Below are positions 1 through 5,370 of a stretch of 5,370 bases of DNA, piece after piece. The number at the start of each line of letters is the position of its first letter. Positions within the stretch are counted from its first letter, which is position 1. The notes beneath the pieces are model-generated. The model was not told the origin of the DNA, made no database searches, and worked only from the letters and a program-made list of their open reading frames with translations. The DNA lies in contig CAITQY010000601.1 of assembly GCA_903894655.1 (NCBI GenBank), positions 1 through 5,370 on the forward strand, read 5' to 3'. The translations under genes and the position numbers were made by a program. This DNA is from an uncultured Gemmatimonadota bacterium (GTDB lineage Bacteria > Gemmatimonadota > Gemmatimonadetes > Gemmatimonadales > Gemmatimonadaceae).

Positions 1-1227
1 CGTGCCGAACGCGAACGGGCGTTCCGCCTTGGCGCCGATGCGTACATGGTCAAGCGCGATGAGTTTGCCGACCTGTTCGACAACATGTATGTGCTACGCG
101 ACGCGGTGGCCAAGGAAGCCGGTTTCTCCGACTACCAGCGCTACTGTTTCGCCGCCAAGCATCGCTTTGACTATACGCCTGAAGACACCGCGCGTTTTCA
201 CAACGCTGTCAAGAAAACGGTCACCCCGGCGGTCGCCCGCCTCATGGAACATCGCCGCGCGTCGCTCGGCGTCGATGTGCTGCGCCCCTGGGATGTCACC
301 GTCGACTTGAACGCCGACGAGCCGCTCAAGCCGTTTGCCGACGTCGAAACGGTCATCGATCGCGCCAAGAACATATTTCAGCGCGTTGATCCCGAGTTGG
401 GTGCGCAGTTCCGCATCATGGCCGACGAGAAGCTGCTCGATCTCGAAAGCCGGCCCGGCAAGGCGCCGGGCGGTTACTGCACCGATCTGTCGTTCCGCGG
501 TCGTCCGTTCATCTTCATGAATGCCGTCGGCGTGCCCGACGACGTGCAGACGCTCGTGCACGAAGCGGGACACTGCTTCCACGACTTTGCCACGCACTCG
601 CTGCCGTTCACGTGGCAGCGGCGCACCGGGCATGAAGCCGCCGAGCTGGCGTCGATGAGCATGGAGCTACTCGCCATGCCGTATTTCGTCGCCCCCGACG
701 GCTACTACACGCCCGATCAGGCGCGCGTCGCGTGGCTCGAACATCTCGAGGACGTGTTGGGGAGTCTCGTGCACATCGCCAGCGTCGATGCGTTCCAAGC
801 GTGGATCTACACCGATCCCGCCGGCGCCGACCGCGATGCGCGCGACGCCAAGTGGCTCGAACTCCGAAAGGAATTCGAATCGGGCGTCGACTGGACGGGC
901 CTCGAGCGCGAGCGCGTCGGCCGGTGGTATCGGCAATTACACATCTTCGAGCTGCCGTTCTACTACATCGAGTACGGGCTCGCGCAGCTGGGCGCACTCC
1001 AAGTGCTCCGGAATGCGGTCACCGACGCCGGCGATGCCGTGGCCGCATACAAGCGCTTCCTCGCGCTCGGTGGCACGCGTCCGCTGCCGGAGCTCTACGC
1101 CGCCGCCGGCGTGAAGCTGGTGTTCGATGCAGACACCATGGCGGAGCTGGTGGCCTTCGCCGAGGAGCGGATTGCCGCATTGCGTGCCGGGGCCGATGCG
1201 CCGTTTCGTGGTGTCATGCCGGTCTGA
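1..1227 (+). CDS. M3-family zinc oligopeptidase (oligoendopeptidase F-like), 5' end outside window
   Basis: This is a cytosolic-type metallopeptidase that would cleave short peptides with a catalytic zinc. The frame is open from base 1, so the ATG at 46 is probably internal; 408 residues are visible, against roughly 560-600 for the oligoendopeptidase F family, so the N-terminal part is missing from the window. Numbering from base 1, the zinc motif HEAGH is at residues 187-191 (bases 559-573). The likely third zinc ligand is E215 in the stretch AAELAS, 24 residues after the second His, which matches M3 spacing. A downstream His/Tyr motif, H314 followed by PFYYIEY up to Y325, corresponds to the M3 substrate-binding and transition-state His/Tyr segment. 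The C-terminus is helical and ends normally at TGA 1225-1227. No signal peptide can be judged because the start is absent. The family is clear; the exact subfamily and substrate are not. The secreted-protein gene follows 73 bases later on the same strand. Confidence 0.93.
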   Translation, partial: RAERERAFRLGADAYMVKRDEFADLFDNMYVLRDAVAKEAGFSDYQRYCFAAKHRFDYTPEDTARFHNAVKKTVTPAVARLMEHRRASLGVDVLRPWDVTVDLNADEPLKPFADVETVIDRAKNIFQRVDPELGAQFRIMADEKLLDLESRPGKAPGGYCTDLSFRGRPFIFMNAVGVPDDVQTLVHEAGHCFHDFATHSLPFTWQRRTGHEAAELASMSMELLAMPYFVAPDGYYTPDQARVAWLEHLEDVLGSLVHIASVDAFQAWIYTDPAGADRDARDAKWLELRKEFESGVDWTGLERERVGRWYRQLHIFELPFYYIEYGLAQLGALQVLRNAVTDAGDAVAAYKRFLALGGTRPLPELYAAAGVKLVFDADTMAELVAFAEERIAALRAGADAPFRGVMPV

Positions 1228-1271
1228 CCGGCTCGGGCATCACGAAACTTTTCCCCGGCGAGAGCGTATCC

Positions 1272-1283
1272 GGGTCATGACCC
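1272..1283. repeat. 12-base perfect palindrome upstream of the secreted-protein gene
   Basis: GGGTCATGACCC is its own reverse complement and lies 18 bases before the chosen start at 1301. It contains an in-frame ATG (1277) that could be mistaken for the start codon. It could be an operator, but about one perfect 12-base palindrome is expected by chance in a window of this size, so function is unproven. Its half-site TGACCC/GGGTCA also occurs in the inverted repeat at 4453-4490. Confidence 0.4.
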
Positions 1284-1291
1284 TCTCTCTT

Positions 1292-1295
1292 GGAG
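1292..1295 (+). promoter_or_regulatory. Shine-Dalgarno site deciding the start at 1301
   Basis: GGAG sits five bases before the ATG at 1301. This favours 1301 over the in-frame ATG at 1277, which lacks a comparable purine-rich site and would put eight extra residues before the basic start of the signal peptide. Confidence 0.7.
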
Positions 1296-1300
1296 TTGCG

Positions 1301-2020
1301 ATGCGATTCGTACGACACGTCGGCGTAGCAGCACTGGTACTCAGCGCGGTATCCTCGCGGGCCGATGCGCAGATGCCCACCGTTCAGCAGGTCTTCGACA
1401 AGTTCGCCACGGCGGTCGGTGGACGCGACGCGTGGTCGAAGGTGCAAGGGCGCAGTGACAAGGGCACGGCCGACATCACGTTCGCCGGCATCTCGGGCAC
1501 CTACGAGCGGCACAGCGGCGCGCCCAACAAAATGCGCATGATCATCGACCTCGGCATGGCTAAGGTCGATCAGGGCTTCGACGGCACGGTTGGCTGGGCC
1601 GTGCAGCCCATGGGCCAGGCCCAGCGCATGCCGGCCGATCAGGAGAAGTCCATCGGTGAATCCATGCAGGTCGGCGCGGCGTTCCTCGATGTCAGCCGTT
1701 TCGCGAAGGCATCGGTGGATGCCAAGGAAACGTTCGATGGCGTGGAATGCTACAAGCTCTCGATCACGTCCAAAGCGGGCGAAGAGCGCACCGAGTATTT
1801 CGAGGTCGCCACCGGTCTTCGCCGTGGCGCCGTCACGAAGACGCCTATGGGTGAGCAGAAGTCGATGTTCCGCGAGTACAAGGCGTTCGAAGGCAAGCAG
1901 ATCGCGACAAAGGTCGTGCAGGTCACGCCGCAGGGCGAGGTGATTCTCACCACCACTGAAGTGTCGTTCACGCCGCCCGATCCGTCGCTGTTCAAGGCAC
2001 CCGACGGGATCACGAAGTAG
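1301..2020 (+). CDS. Exported protein, LolA/lipoprotein-sorting-like fold (tentative)
   Basis: The gene encodes 239 residues beginning MRFVRHVG, with a basic N-terminus, a hydrophobic core (residues 7-18) and a likely signal peptidase I site after ADA (residues 21-23), before QMPT. The mature protein is therefore about 216 residues and periplasmic or secreted. It opens with a helix-like stretch (VQQVFDKFATAVGG), followed by alternating beta-strand-like segments: GTADITFAGISGTYE, then a GFDGTVGWAVQP turn, then a late pair around EYFEVATGLRRG and the EYKAFEGKQIATKV stretch. This order (helix, GG, 'KG' strand, FDGxxGW, 'YF-D/E-xxTGL') resembles the LolA-like secreted proteins abundant in Acidobacteriota and Gemmatimonadota, often named outer membrane lipoprotein-sorting proteins. 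No catalytic residues are evident, and carriage of lipid or lipoprotein is only inferred from the fold. The other in-frame starts upstream (1127, 1277) are less likely because GGAG lies just before 1301. It converges on the photolyase gene and overlaps its last 11 bases. Confidence 0.88.
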   Translation: MRFVRHVGVAALVLSAVSSRADAQMPTVQQVFDKFATAVGGRDAWSKVQGRSDKGTADITFAGISGTYERHSGAPNKMRMIIDLGMAKVDQGFDGTVGWAVQPMGQAQRMPADQEKSIGESMQVGAAFLDVSRFAKASVDAKETFDGVECYKLSITSKAGEERTEYFEVATGLRRGAVTKTPMGEQKSMFREYKAFEGKQIATKVVQVTPQGEVILTTTEVSFTPPDPSLFKAPDGITK

Positions 2021-4460
2021 CGCGACTCAGTACCCGCCCCGCCAGCGCGACGCCGCTCAGCCACGCGCGCTCCACCGACGGGTGCGAGCGTCGCGTGGCA
2101 CCGGCGGCTCCCCAGTCGCCGCACGCCCCGATCCCGCGCGACGCGTCGAACACACACGCGTCGTCGAGCCCCGTCTGCACGCGGGCGTAACGCCAACGAT
2201 GCGCGACCGCATGCACGACGTCGCCGGCTATCTGCAGCTGCGACCGCAGCGCCTCGGCGACCTTCGTCGCGATGACCGCCGGGTCCTCCTCGACGTGCTC
2301 GGCGCTCCATTCCCCTTCGCTGTGAACCACCCACGCCTCATCGGTGGAGCGGCCCGCGCGCGCGGACTGTCGCCACGCCCGATGCAGCAGTGGCGCATCT
2401 GTGCGCAGCTCGCCGCTGATCAGGGCTTCGCTCACCTGCGTGGGTGGTGGCCCGTCGAACACAATCATGCTGCTCCAGCAGGGGAGCATGCGGACCCCGG
2501 CCAGTAACGACGCGAACGCCACCGGCTCTGCCATCGTGTGCAATAGCGCCGCCGCTTGAGGGGCGGGCAGGGCCAGCAGCACAATGTCCGTGTTCGAAGA
2601 CGCGCCGTCGCGGTCCATCACGGACCATCCGGAGCCCGCGCGGGCCACTGAGGCCACGTGTACGCCGGTCTTGACGGTCAGATCCCTCGCCAGGTGCTTG
2701 GGCAGCGTGTTCATGCCGCCCATGCTCACGAACTCACCGTCAGCAATGGGATACAGAACGCCGTCCTGCTGCCACGACTCCGCCAAACGCGCGACGCGTG
2801 GATCATCCAGGCGAATTGAGGTCGCGCCGTGGTCGAACTGCCAGCGGCCTTCGCGGCGGGTGCTCATGCGTCCACCCACGCCGCGGCTTTTGTCGAGAAC
2901 CGTTACGGCGAGGCCATGGTCGTGCAGCGTACGCGCGCACGCGAGCCCGGAGATGCCCGCCCCAATCACCGTCACTCGCGGGGACAGGCCAGCGGATCGA
3001 CTCACATGCGCGCGGTAGGCGGGAAAGTTCATGCGCTGCCGGTGCTCGTCGCTCCGTCGTGGCCGCACCGCGCCCAACACCGCGACCTCAGGGGAGAACG
3101 GTCGATCGAACTGCCCCAGGCACCAAAGCAGGCCGCCGTACGACGCGGGGTCACGCCCATCGAGTGCATACCGGTGGTTCAGGTCGATCAGTCGCTCCAA
3201 TGACTCGGTGGCATCGGACGACCACATCGGAATCGCCTTCCCCCACGTCATGCGCACGTTGTTGTGCAATTCGCCGTGCACACGCAGCGACTGCTGCGCA
3301 CTGTCCCAGAGCGCATCGCCGGTGCCACTGCGCGCGAGCGTCTCCCACGAGTGCCGGGTGCGCGTGTCCGATTCGTGCCGGGCAAGCGTCTGCCGGGCCC
3401 ACGCCGGAATCGCCTCGAGCGTGTCGGGGGCATCGTGCCAGTAGCAGAAAGCATACGCCAGCTCGCGCCACACCAGCAGTTCGTCGAGATACTTGTCCGG
3501 CCCGTCACCACCGCGCGCCGCACACTCCCGCACGATGCGGAACGTGGACACCATACCGTAGTGGAAATACGCCGACATCCGGCTCACCCCGTCGATCGTC
3601 GCGTCGTTGCGCTTGGCCGCATAGCGATCGAGACGGCCCGCGCCCACGAACTCACGCCACCGCGCATAGCCGGCCACCGTACCGCCGCGGGTATCGGGCA
3701 CCGGCCCCACGCCGTGGTCGATCTCGCAGAGCGCGACCAGAGCCGGGATGTCGGCGTCGGCGAGTCGCAATGGTTCGAACGGGAGCTGGTCCGGCACGAA
3801 CGGCGGCATGGATGGGACGACGTCGGTCCATTCGGCCCGAACGCGCGCTGTGCGCAGCCCGGCGGTAGCATCGCGAAACGCGAACGCCCGCGTGTGCACC
3901 TGTCCCACCAGCGGCATCGGCACCACGCACGCCGTGTCCACGCTCCACACCGCGCAGGACACGGCCTCGGCCAACGAATCCGTCAGCCAGTCGAGCGGCG
4001 CTACCGGCAGCGTCTCGGTCACCACGAGCGCCGCGCGTGCGGCCAGTGTGCGCAGGGCCGGCCCGCGATGCCCCGGCCGTTCAAGGTGGAAGGCGTAGCC
4101 CACGCCCCGCGCGGCGCACTCCGCCTCGACGTCCCGCGCGCCTTCGAGAATGAACGTGTGGTGCCGGTCCGACGCGTACGGGTACTGCTCGGACAACGCG
4201 TGATACACGAATACCGGCACCCCAAGGCGCTGGCCGGCGGTCAGCGCCACGTCCAGCGCCGGATTCTCATGCGCCCGAACTGCCGTGCGCATCCAGTAGA
4301 TGACGAACGCGCCGTTGGTCACGGAGGCGTTGGCGCCCGAGTGGTCGGTAATCCGCTCGGCAAGATGGTCGGGAAACGCGTCGGGTCTGAGCACGCTGGT
4401 CAACGCGCGCCGACCCGATCTCGTGCCACCGCGTGAACGAACGTGTCCCGAATGACCCAT
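2010..4460 (-). CDS. Fusion protein: class II-like DNA photolyase + renalase-like NAD(P)/FAD oxidoreductase
   Basis: One unbroken 816-residue chain. Residues about 50-200 form the alpha/beta antenna-type domain (starting YWMRTAVRAHENPAL at 55). Residues about 230-475 are the helical FAD domain, including YAAKRND and YFHYGMVS. Aligned by spacing to Methanosarcina mazei class II photolyase, the tryptophan triad W360/W381/W388 corresponds to W385/W406/W413, flavin-contacting N403 to N428, and lesion-stacking W305/W421 to W331/W446. The domain ends with a class II-style DGRDP segment. It would bind FAD and split cyclobutane pyrimidine dimers using blue light. After a linker of about 20 residues, residues 496-816 form a full-length renalase-like flavoprotein: GAGISG (500-505), D523 ending the second strand, the GVGGRM motif with DHGA (543-546), and a C-terminal ACGDW (779-783) followed by VERAWLSGVALAGRVL. 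The first about 45 residues are poorly conserved in style; GTG codons at 4394 and 4322 are alternative starts and none has a strong ribosome binding site. The family calls are strong; how the two halves cooperate is unknown. Confidence 0.93.
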   Translation of the reverse strand: MGHSGHVRSRGGTRSGRRALTSVLRPDAFPDHLAERITDHSGANASVTNGAFVIYWMRTAVRAHENPALDVALTAGQRLGVPVFVYHALSEQYPYASDRHHTFILEGARDVEAECAARGVGYAFHLERPGHRGPALRTLAARAALVVTETLPVAPLDWLTDSLAEAVSCAVWSVDTACVVPMPLVGQVHTRAFAFRDATAGLRTARVRAEWTDVVPSMPPFVPDQLPFEPLRLADADIPALVALCEIDHGVGPVPDTRGGTVAGYARWREFVGAGRLDRYAAKRNDATIDGVSRMSAYFHYGMVSTFRIVRECAARGGDGPDKYLDELLVWRELAYAFCYWHDAPDTLEAIPAWARQTLARHESDTRTRHSWETLARSGTGDALWDSAQQSLRVHGELHNNVRMTWGKAIPMWSSDATESLERLIDLNHRYALDGRDPASYGGLLWCLGQFDRPFSPEVAVLGAVRPRRSDEHRQRMNFPAYRAHVSRSAGLSPRVTVIGAGISGLACARTLHDHGLAVTVLDKSRGVGGRMSTRREGRWQFDHGATSIRLDDPRVARLAESWQQDGVLYPIADGEFVSMGGMNTLPKHLARDLTVKTGVHVASVARAGSGWSVMDRDGASSNTDIVLLALPAPQAAALLHTMAEPVAFASLLAGVRMLPCWSSMIVFDGPPPTQVSEALISGELRTDAPLLHRAWRQSARAGRSTDEAWVVHSEGEWSAEHVEEDPAVIATKVAEALRSQLQIAGDVVHAVAHRWRYARVQTGLDDACVFDASRGIGACGDWGAAGATRRSHPSVERAWLSGVALAGRVLSRATS
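2025..2975 (-). other. Renalase-like NAD(P)/FAD oxidoreductase domain of the fusion
   Basis: The C-terminal part of the fusion (residues about 496-811) matches the free-standing renalase-like/COG3380-type flavoproteins in length (about 320 residues) and motif order. The dinucleotide-binding GAGISG and the DKSRGVGGRM segment bind the ADP part of FAD, and the terminal GDW motif contacts the flavin side. The middle contains the usual GGMNTL turn and an LLALPAPQAA strand. No truncation or frameshift is visible, so it should fold and bind FAD. Characterised bacterial renalases oxidise isomeric forms of dihydronicotinamide dinucleotides; that this domain does the same is inferred. Confidence 0.85.
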
Positions 4461-4490
4461 GCCCGTTGGGAACGGACCGGCGATGGGTCA
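4453..4490. repeat. Inverted repeat at the photolyase side of the divergent intergenic region
   Basis: Perfect 8-base arms TGACCCAT (4453-4460) and ATGGGTCA (4483-4490) are separated by 22 bases. A smaller inverted repeat, CCGTT-GGG-AACGG, lies inside at 4463-4475. The left arm covers the ATG used for the longest photolyase reading (4460). The placement, between two divergent genes, suits a regulator binding site, but arms of this size with a free choice of spacer are expected by chance a few times per window. No known regulator consensus is recognised. Confidence 0.4.
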
Positions 4491-4561
4491 GATTTCCCCA
4501 TACGTGTGAACGCGGCCCAGTGCATCGTTCGCCTTCCCACTCGTTCTATCAGGAGTCCCCT
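4461..4561. promoter_or_regulatory. Divergent intergenic region between the photolyase fusion and the ABC binding protein
   Basis: About 100 bases that must hold the promoter of the plus-strand transporter gene and, if the 4460 start is right, that of the minus-strand photolyase fusion. I find no convincing -35/-10 pair on either strand. The best partial matches are TTCACA on the minus strand and TTGGGA (4466-4471) on the plus strand, and neither has a good -10 at proper distance. The region contains one arm of the inverted repeat and the ribosome binding site of the transporter gene. Confidence 0.6.
4551..4555 (+). promoter_or_regulatory. Shine-Dalgarno site pointing to a TTG start
   Basis: AGGAG ends six bases before TTG at 4562, an ideal distance. 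The first in-frame ATG (4574) is 18 bases away, which is too far. This is the main reason for choosing the non-ATG start of the following gene. Confidence 0.75.
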
Positions 4562-5370
4562 TTGCGCACGTACATGGCCAACGCGTTCCGGCTGGTGCTC
4601 GCTGCTTTCGCGGTAACCGGCTGCGCGGCGTCTGATGCCACGGAGGTCGCAGATCCCGCCAAAGTGACCATCACCATTGAAAGTTGGCGCAACGACGATC
4701 TGTCCGTTTGGCGGGACAAGATTATCCCCGCCTTCGAAACCAAGCATCCGAACATTCGCGTCGTCTTCGCGCCGACCGCGCCCGCCGCGTACGATGCGGG
4801 ACTGAGCGCCAAGCTGTCGAATGGTACCGCCGGGGACTTGATCACTTGCCGTCCCTTTGACACCTCGCTTGCCCTGTTTTCCAAGGGACGACTCGTGGGA
4901 CTGAATACCCTGCCCGGGTTGTCCAATTTCGGCGACGTGGCCAGAAGCGCCTGGATCACCGACGATGGGAAGACCGTCTACTGTGTGCCGATGGCGTCCG
5001 TGATTCACGGCTTTTTTTATAACAAAGACGTGTTTGACAAGTACGGTATCACGGAACCAGACACCCGTGATCAGTTCACGGCGGCGCTCCGCACGCTGAA
5101 AGGGCGCGGCGAGACGGCGCTCGTGATGGGCACGGCTGAACGGTGGGAATCCGCTACGGTCGGATTCCAGAACATCGGCCCCAACTACTGGAAGGGCGAG
5201 GATGGACGGAAGGCCCTGATTGCCGGCACGGCCAAGTACACCGACGCGCCGTACACGCAGACCTGGGCCGCGCTCGCCACGTGGGCGCCGTACCTCCCCG
5301 CGGACTTCGCCACCATGGCGTATTCCACGGCGCAGAGCCGCTTCGCCCTCGCGAAGGGGGCCATCTACCC
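4562..5370 (+). CDS. ABC transporter extracellular sugar-binding lipoprotein, 3' end outside window
   Basis: This looks like a family 1 extracellular solute-binding protein, the lipid-anchored receptor that captures sugars and delivers them to an ABC importer. 269 residues are visible of a typical 400-440. From the TTG start the chain begins MRTYMANAFRLVL. A hydrophobic stretch leads to the lipobox VTGC, with the lipidated Cys at residue 21. The mature protein starts with the strand VTITIESW, followed by the helix VWRDKIIPAFETKHP and the next strand IRVVFAP, the usual lobe-1 opening. GDLITCRPFD follows, then VPMASVIHGFFYNKDVFDKYGI (residues about 142-163), the diagnostic FYNKD-F-KYG motif of sugar-binding components. 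A later AGTAKYTDAPYTQTWAAL segment also fits the family. A class-typical sequence does not tell the sugar; an oligosaccharide is the usual guess. The permease and ATPase genes, if present, would lie beyond the right edge. The start relies on the AGGAG at 4551-4555; the alternative ATG at 4574 would give a shorter signal peptide. Confidence 0.9.
   Translation, partial: MRTYMANAFRLVLAAFAVTGCAASDATEVADPAKVTITIESWRNDDLSVWRDKIIPAFETKHPNIRVVFAPTAPAAYDAGLSAKLSNGTAGDLITCRPFDTSLALFSKGRLVGLNTLPGLSNFGDVARSAWITDDGKTVYCVPMASVIHGFFYNKDVFDKYGITEPDTRDQFTAALRTLKGRGETALVMGTAERWESATVGFQNIGPNYWKGEDGRKALIAGTAKYTDAPYTQTWAALATWAPYLPADFATMAYSTAQSRFALAKGAIY

Noticed and set aside
94..633. A 179-codon minus-strand open frame opposite the peptidase
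   Set aside because: It lies wholly opposite the conserved zinc-peptidase frame and shows no motif or ribosome binding site.
1218..1232. Small hairpin GCCGGT-CTG-ACCGGC across the peptidase stop, as a possible terminator
   Set aside because: The stem is only six pairs and the nearest T-run (four T at 1249-1252) is 16 bases downstream, so it does not look like an intrinsic terminator.
2798..3868. A 356-codon open frame on the plus strand
   Set aside because: Its composition is dominated by Arg, Ala, Pro and Thr with no domain, and it is fully antisense to the fusion gene.
3264..4436. A 390-codon open frame on the plus strand opposite the photolyase domain
   Set aside because: It is antisense to a gene with clear domain motifs. 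Its translation is rich in Arg, His, Pro and Ala with no recognisable motif, as expected for a shadow frame in GC-rich DNA.
4461..4561. Sigma-70-like promoter boxes (minus-strand TTCACA, plus-strand TTGGGA)
   Set aside because: Neither has a convincing -10 at 16-18 bases, so calling a precise promoter would be guesswork.
5012..5018. Run of seven T in the binding-protein gene as a slippage or frameshift site
   Set aside because: The frame continues through it with the expected FFYNKD motif intact, and nothing suggests programmed slippage.
1..5370. Mobile element, defence system, CRISPR or RNA genes
   Set aside because: I found no transposase, integrase, direct-repeat array, tRNA-like or rRNA-like segment; the genes look like ordinary chromosomal ones.

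Overview
The window is GC-rich, densely coding bacterial chromosome. The mix of genes suggests a Gram-negative environmental bacterium: an M3 peptidase, a secreted protein with a LolA-like look, a class II-type photolyase fused to a renalase-like flavoprotein, and a lipoprotein sugar-binding component of an ABC transporter. Signal peptides ending in A-x-A-Q and this secreted-protein type are common in Gemmatimonadota and Acidobacteriota. I lean towards Gemmatimonadota (a Gemmatimonas relative), but this is an impression from protein style and not a database result.

Layout. (1) Positions 1-1227, plus strand: the C-terminal two thirds of an M3-family zinc oligopeptidase; its start lies left of the window. 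(2) 1228-1300: a short gap with a ribosome binding site and a 12-base palindrome. (3) 1301-2020, plus strand: a small exported protein with a clear signal peptide. (4) 2010-4460, minus strand: one uninterrupted 816-codon gene joining a class II-like DNA photolyase (about residues 50-475) to a complete renalase-like NAD(P)/FAD oxidoreductase (about 495-816). It meets gene 3 tail to tail with an 11-base overlap. (5) 4461-4561: a divergent intergenic region of about 100 bases, whose photolyase-side edge carries an inverted repeat. (6) 4562-5370, plus strand: the start of an extracellular sugar-binding lipoprotein, probably initiated at TTG, running off the right edge.

The genes do not form one operon. 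The peptidase and the secreted protein are co-oriented and close (73 bases) and may share a transcript. The photolyase fusion stands alone on the minus strand, and the transporter gene diverges from it. The main point of interest is the photolyase-renalase fusion. All the class II electron-transfer tryptophans and substrate-stacking tryptophans I can place by spacing are kept, and so are the dinucleotide-binding motifs of the oxidoreductase, so one chain probably carries two flavins. I see no RNA genes, insertion sequences, CRISPR arrays or phage genes.
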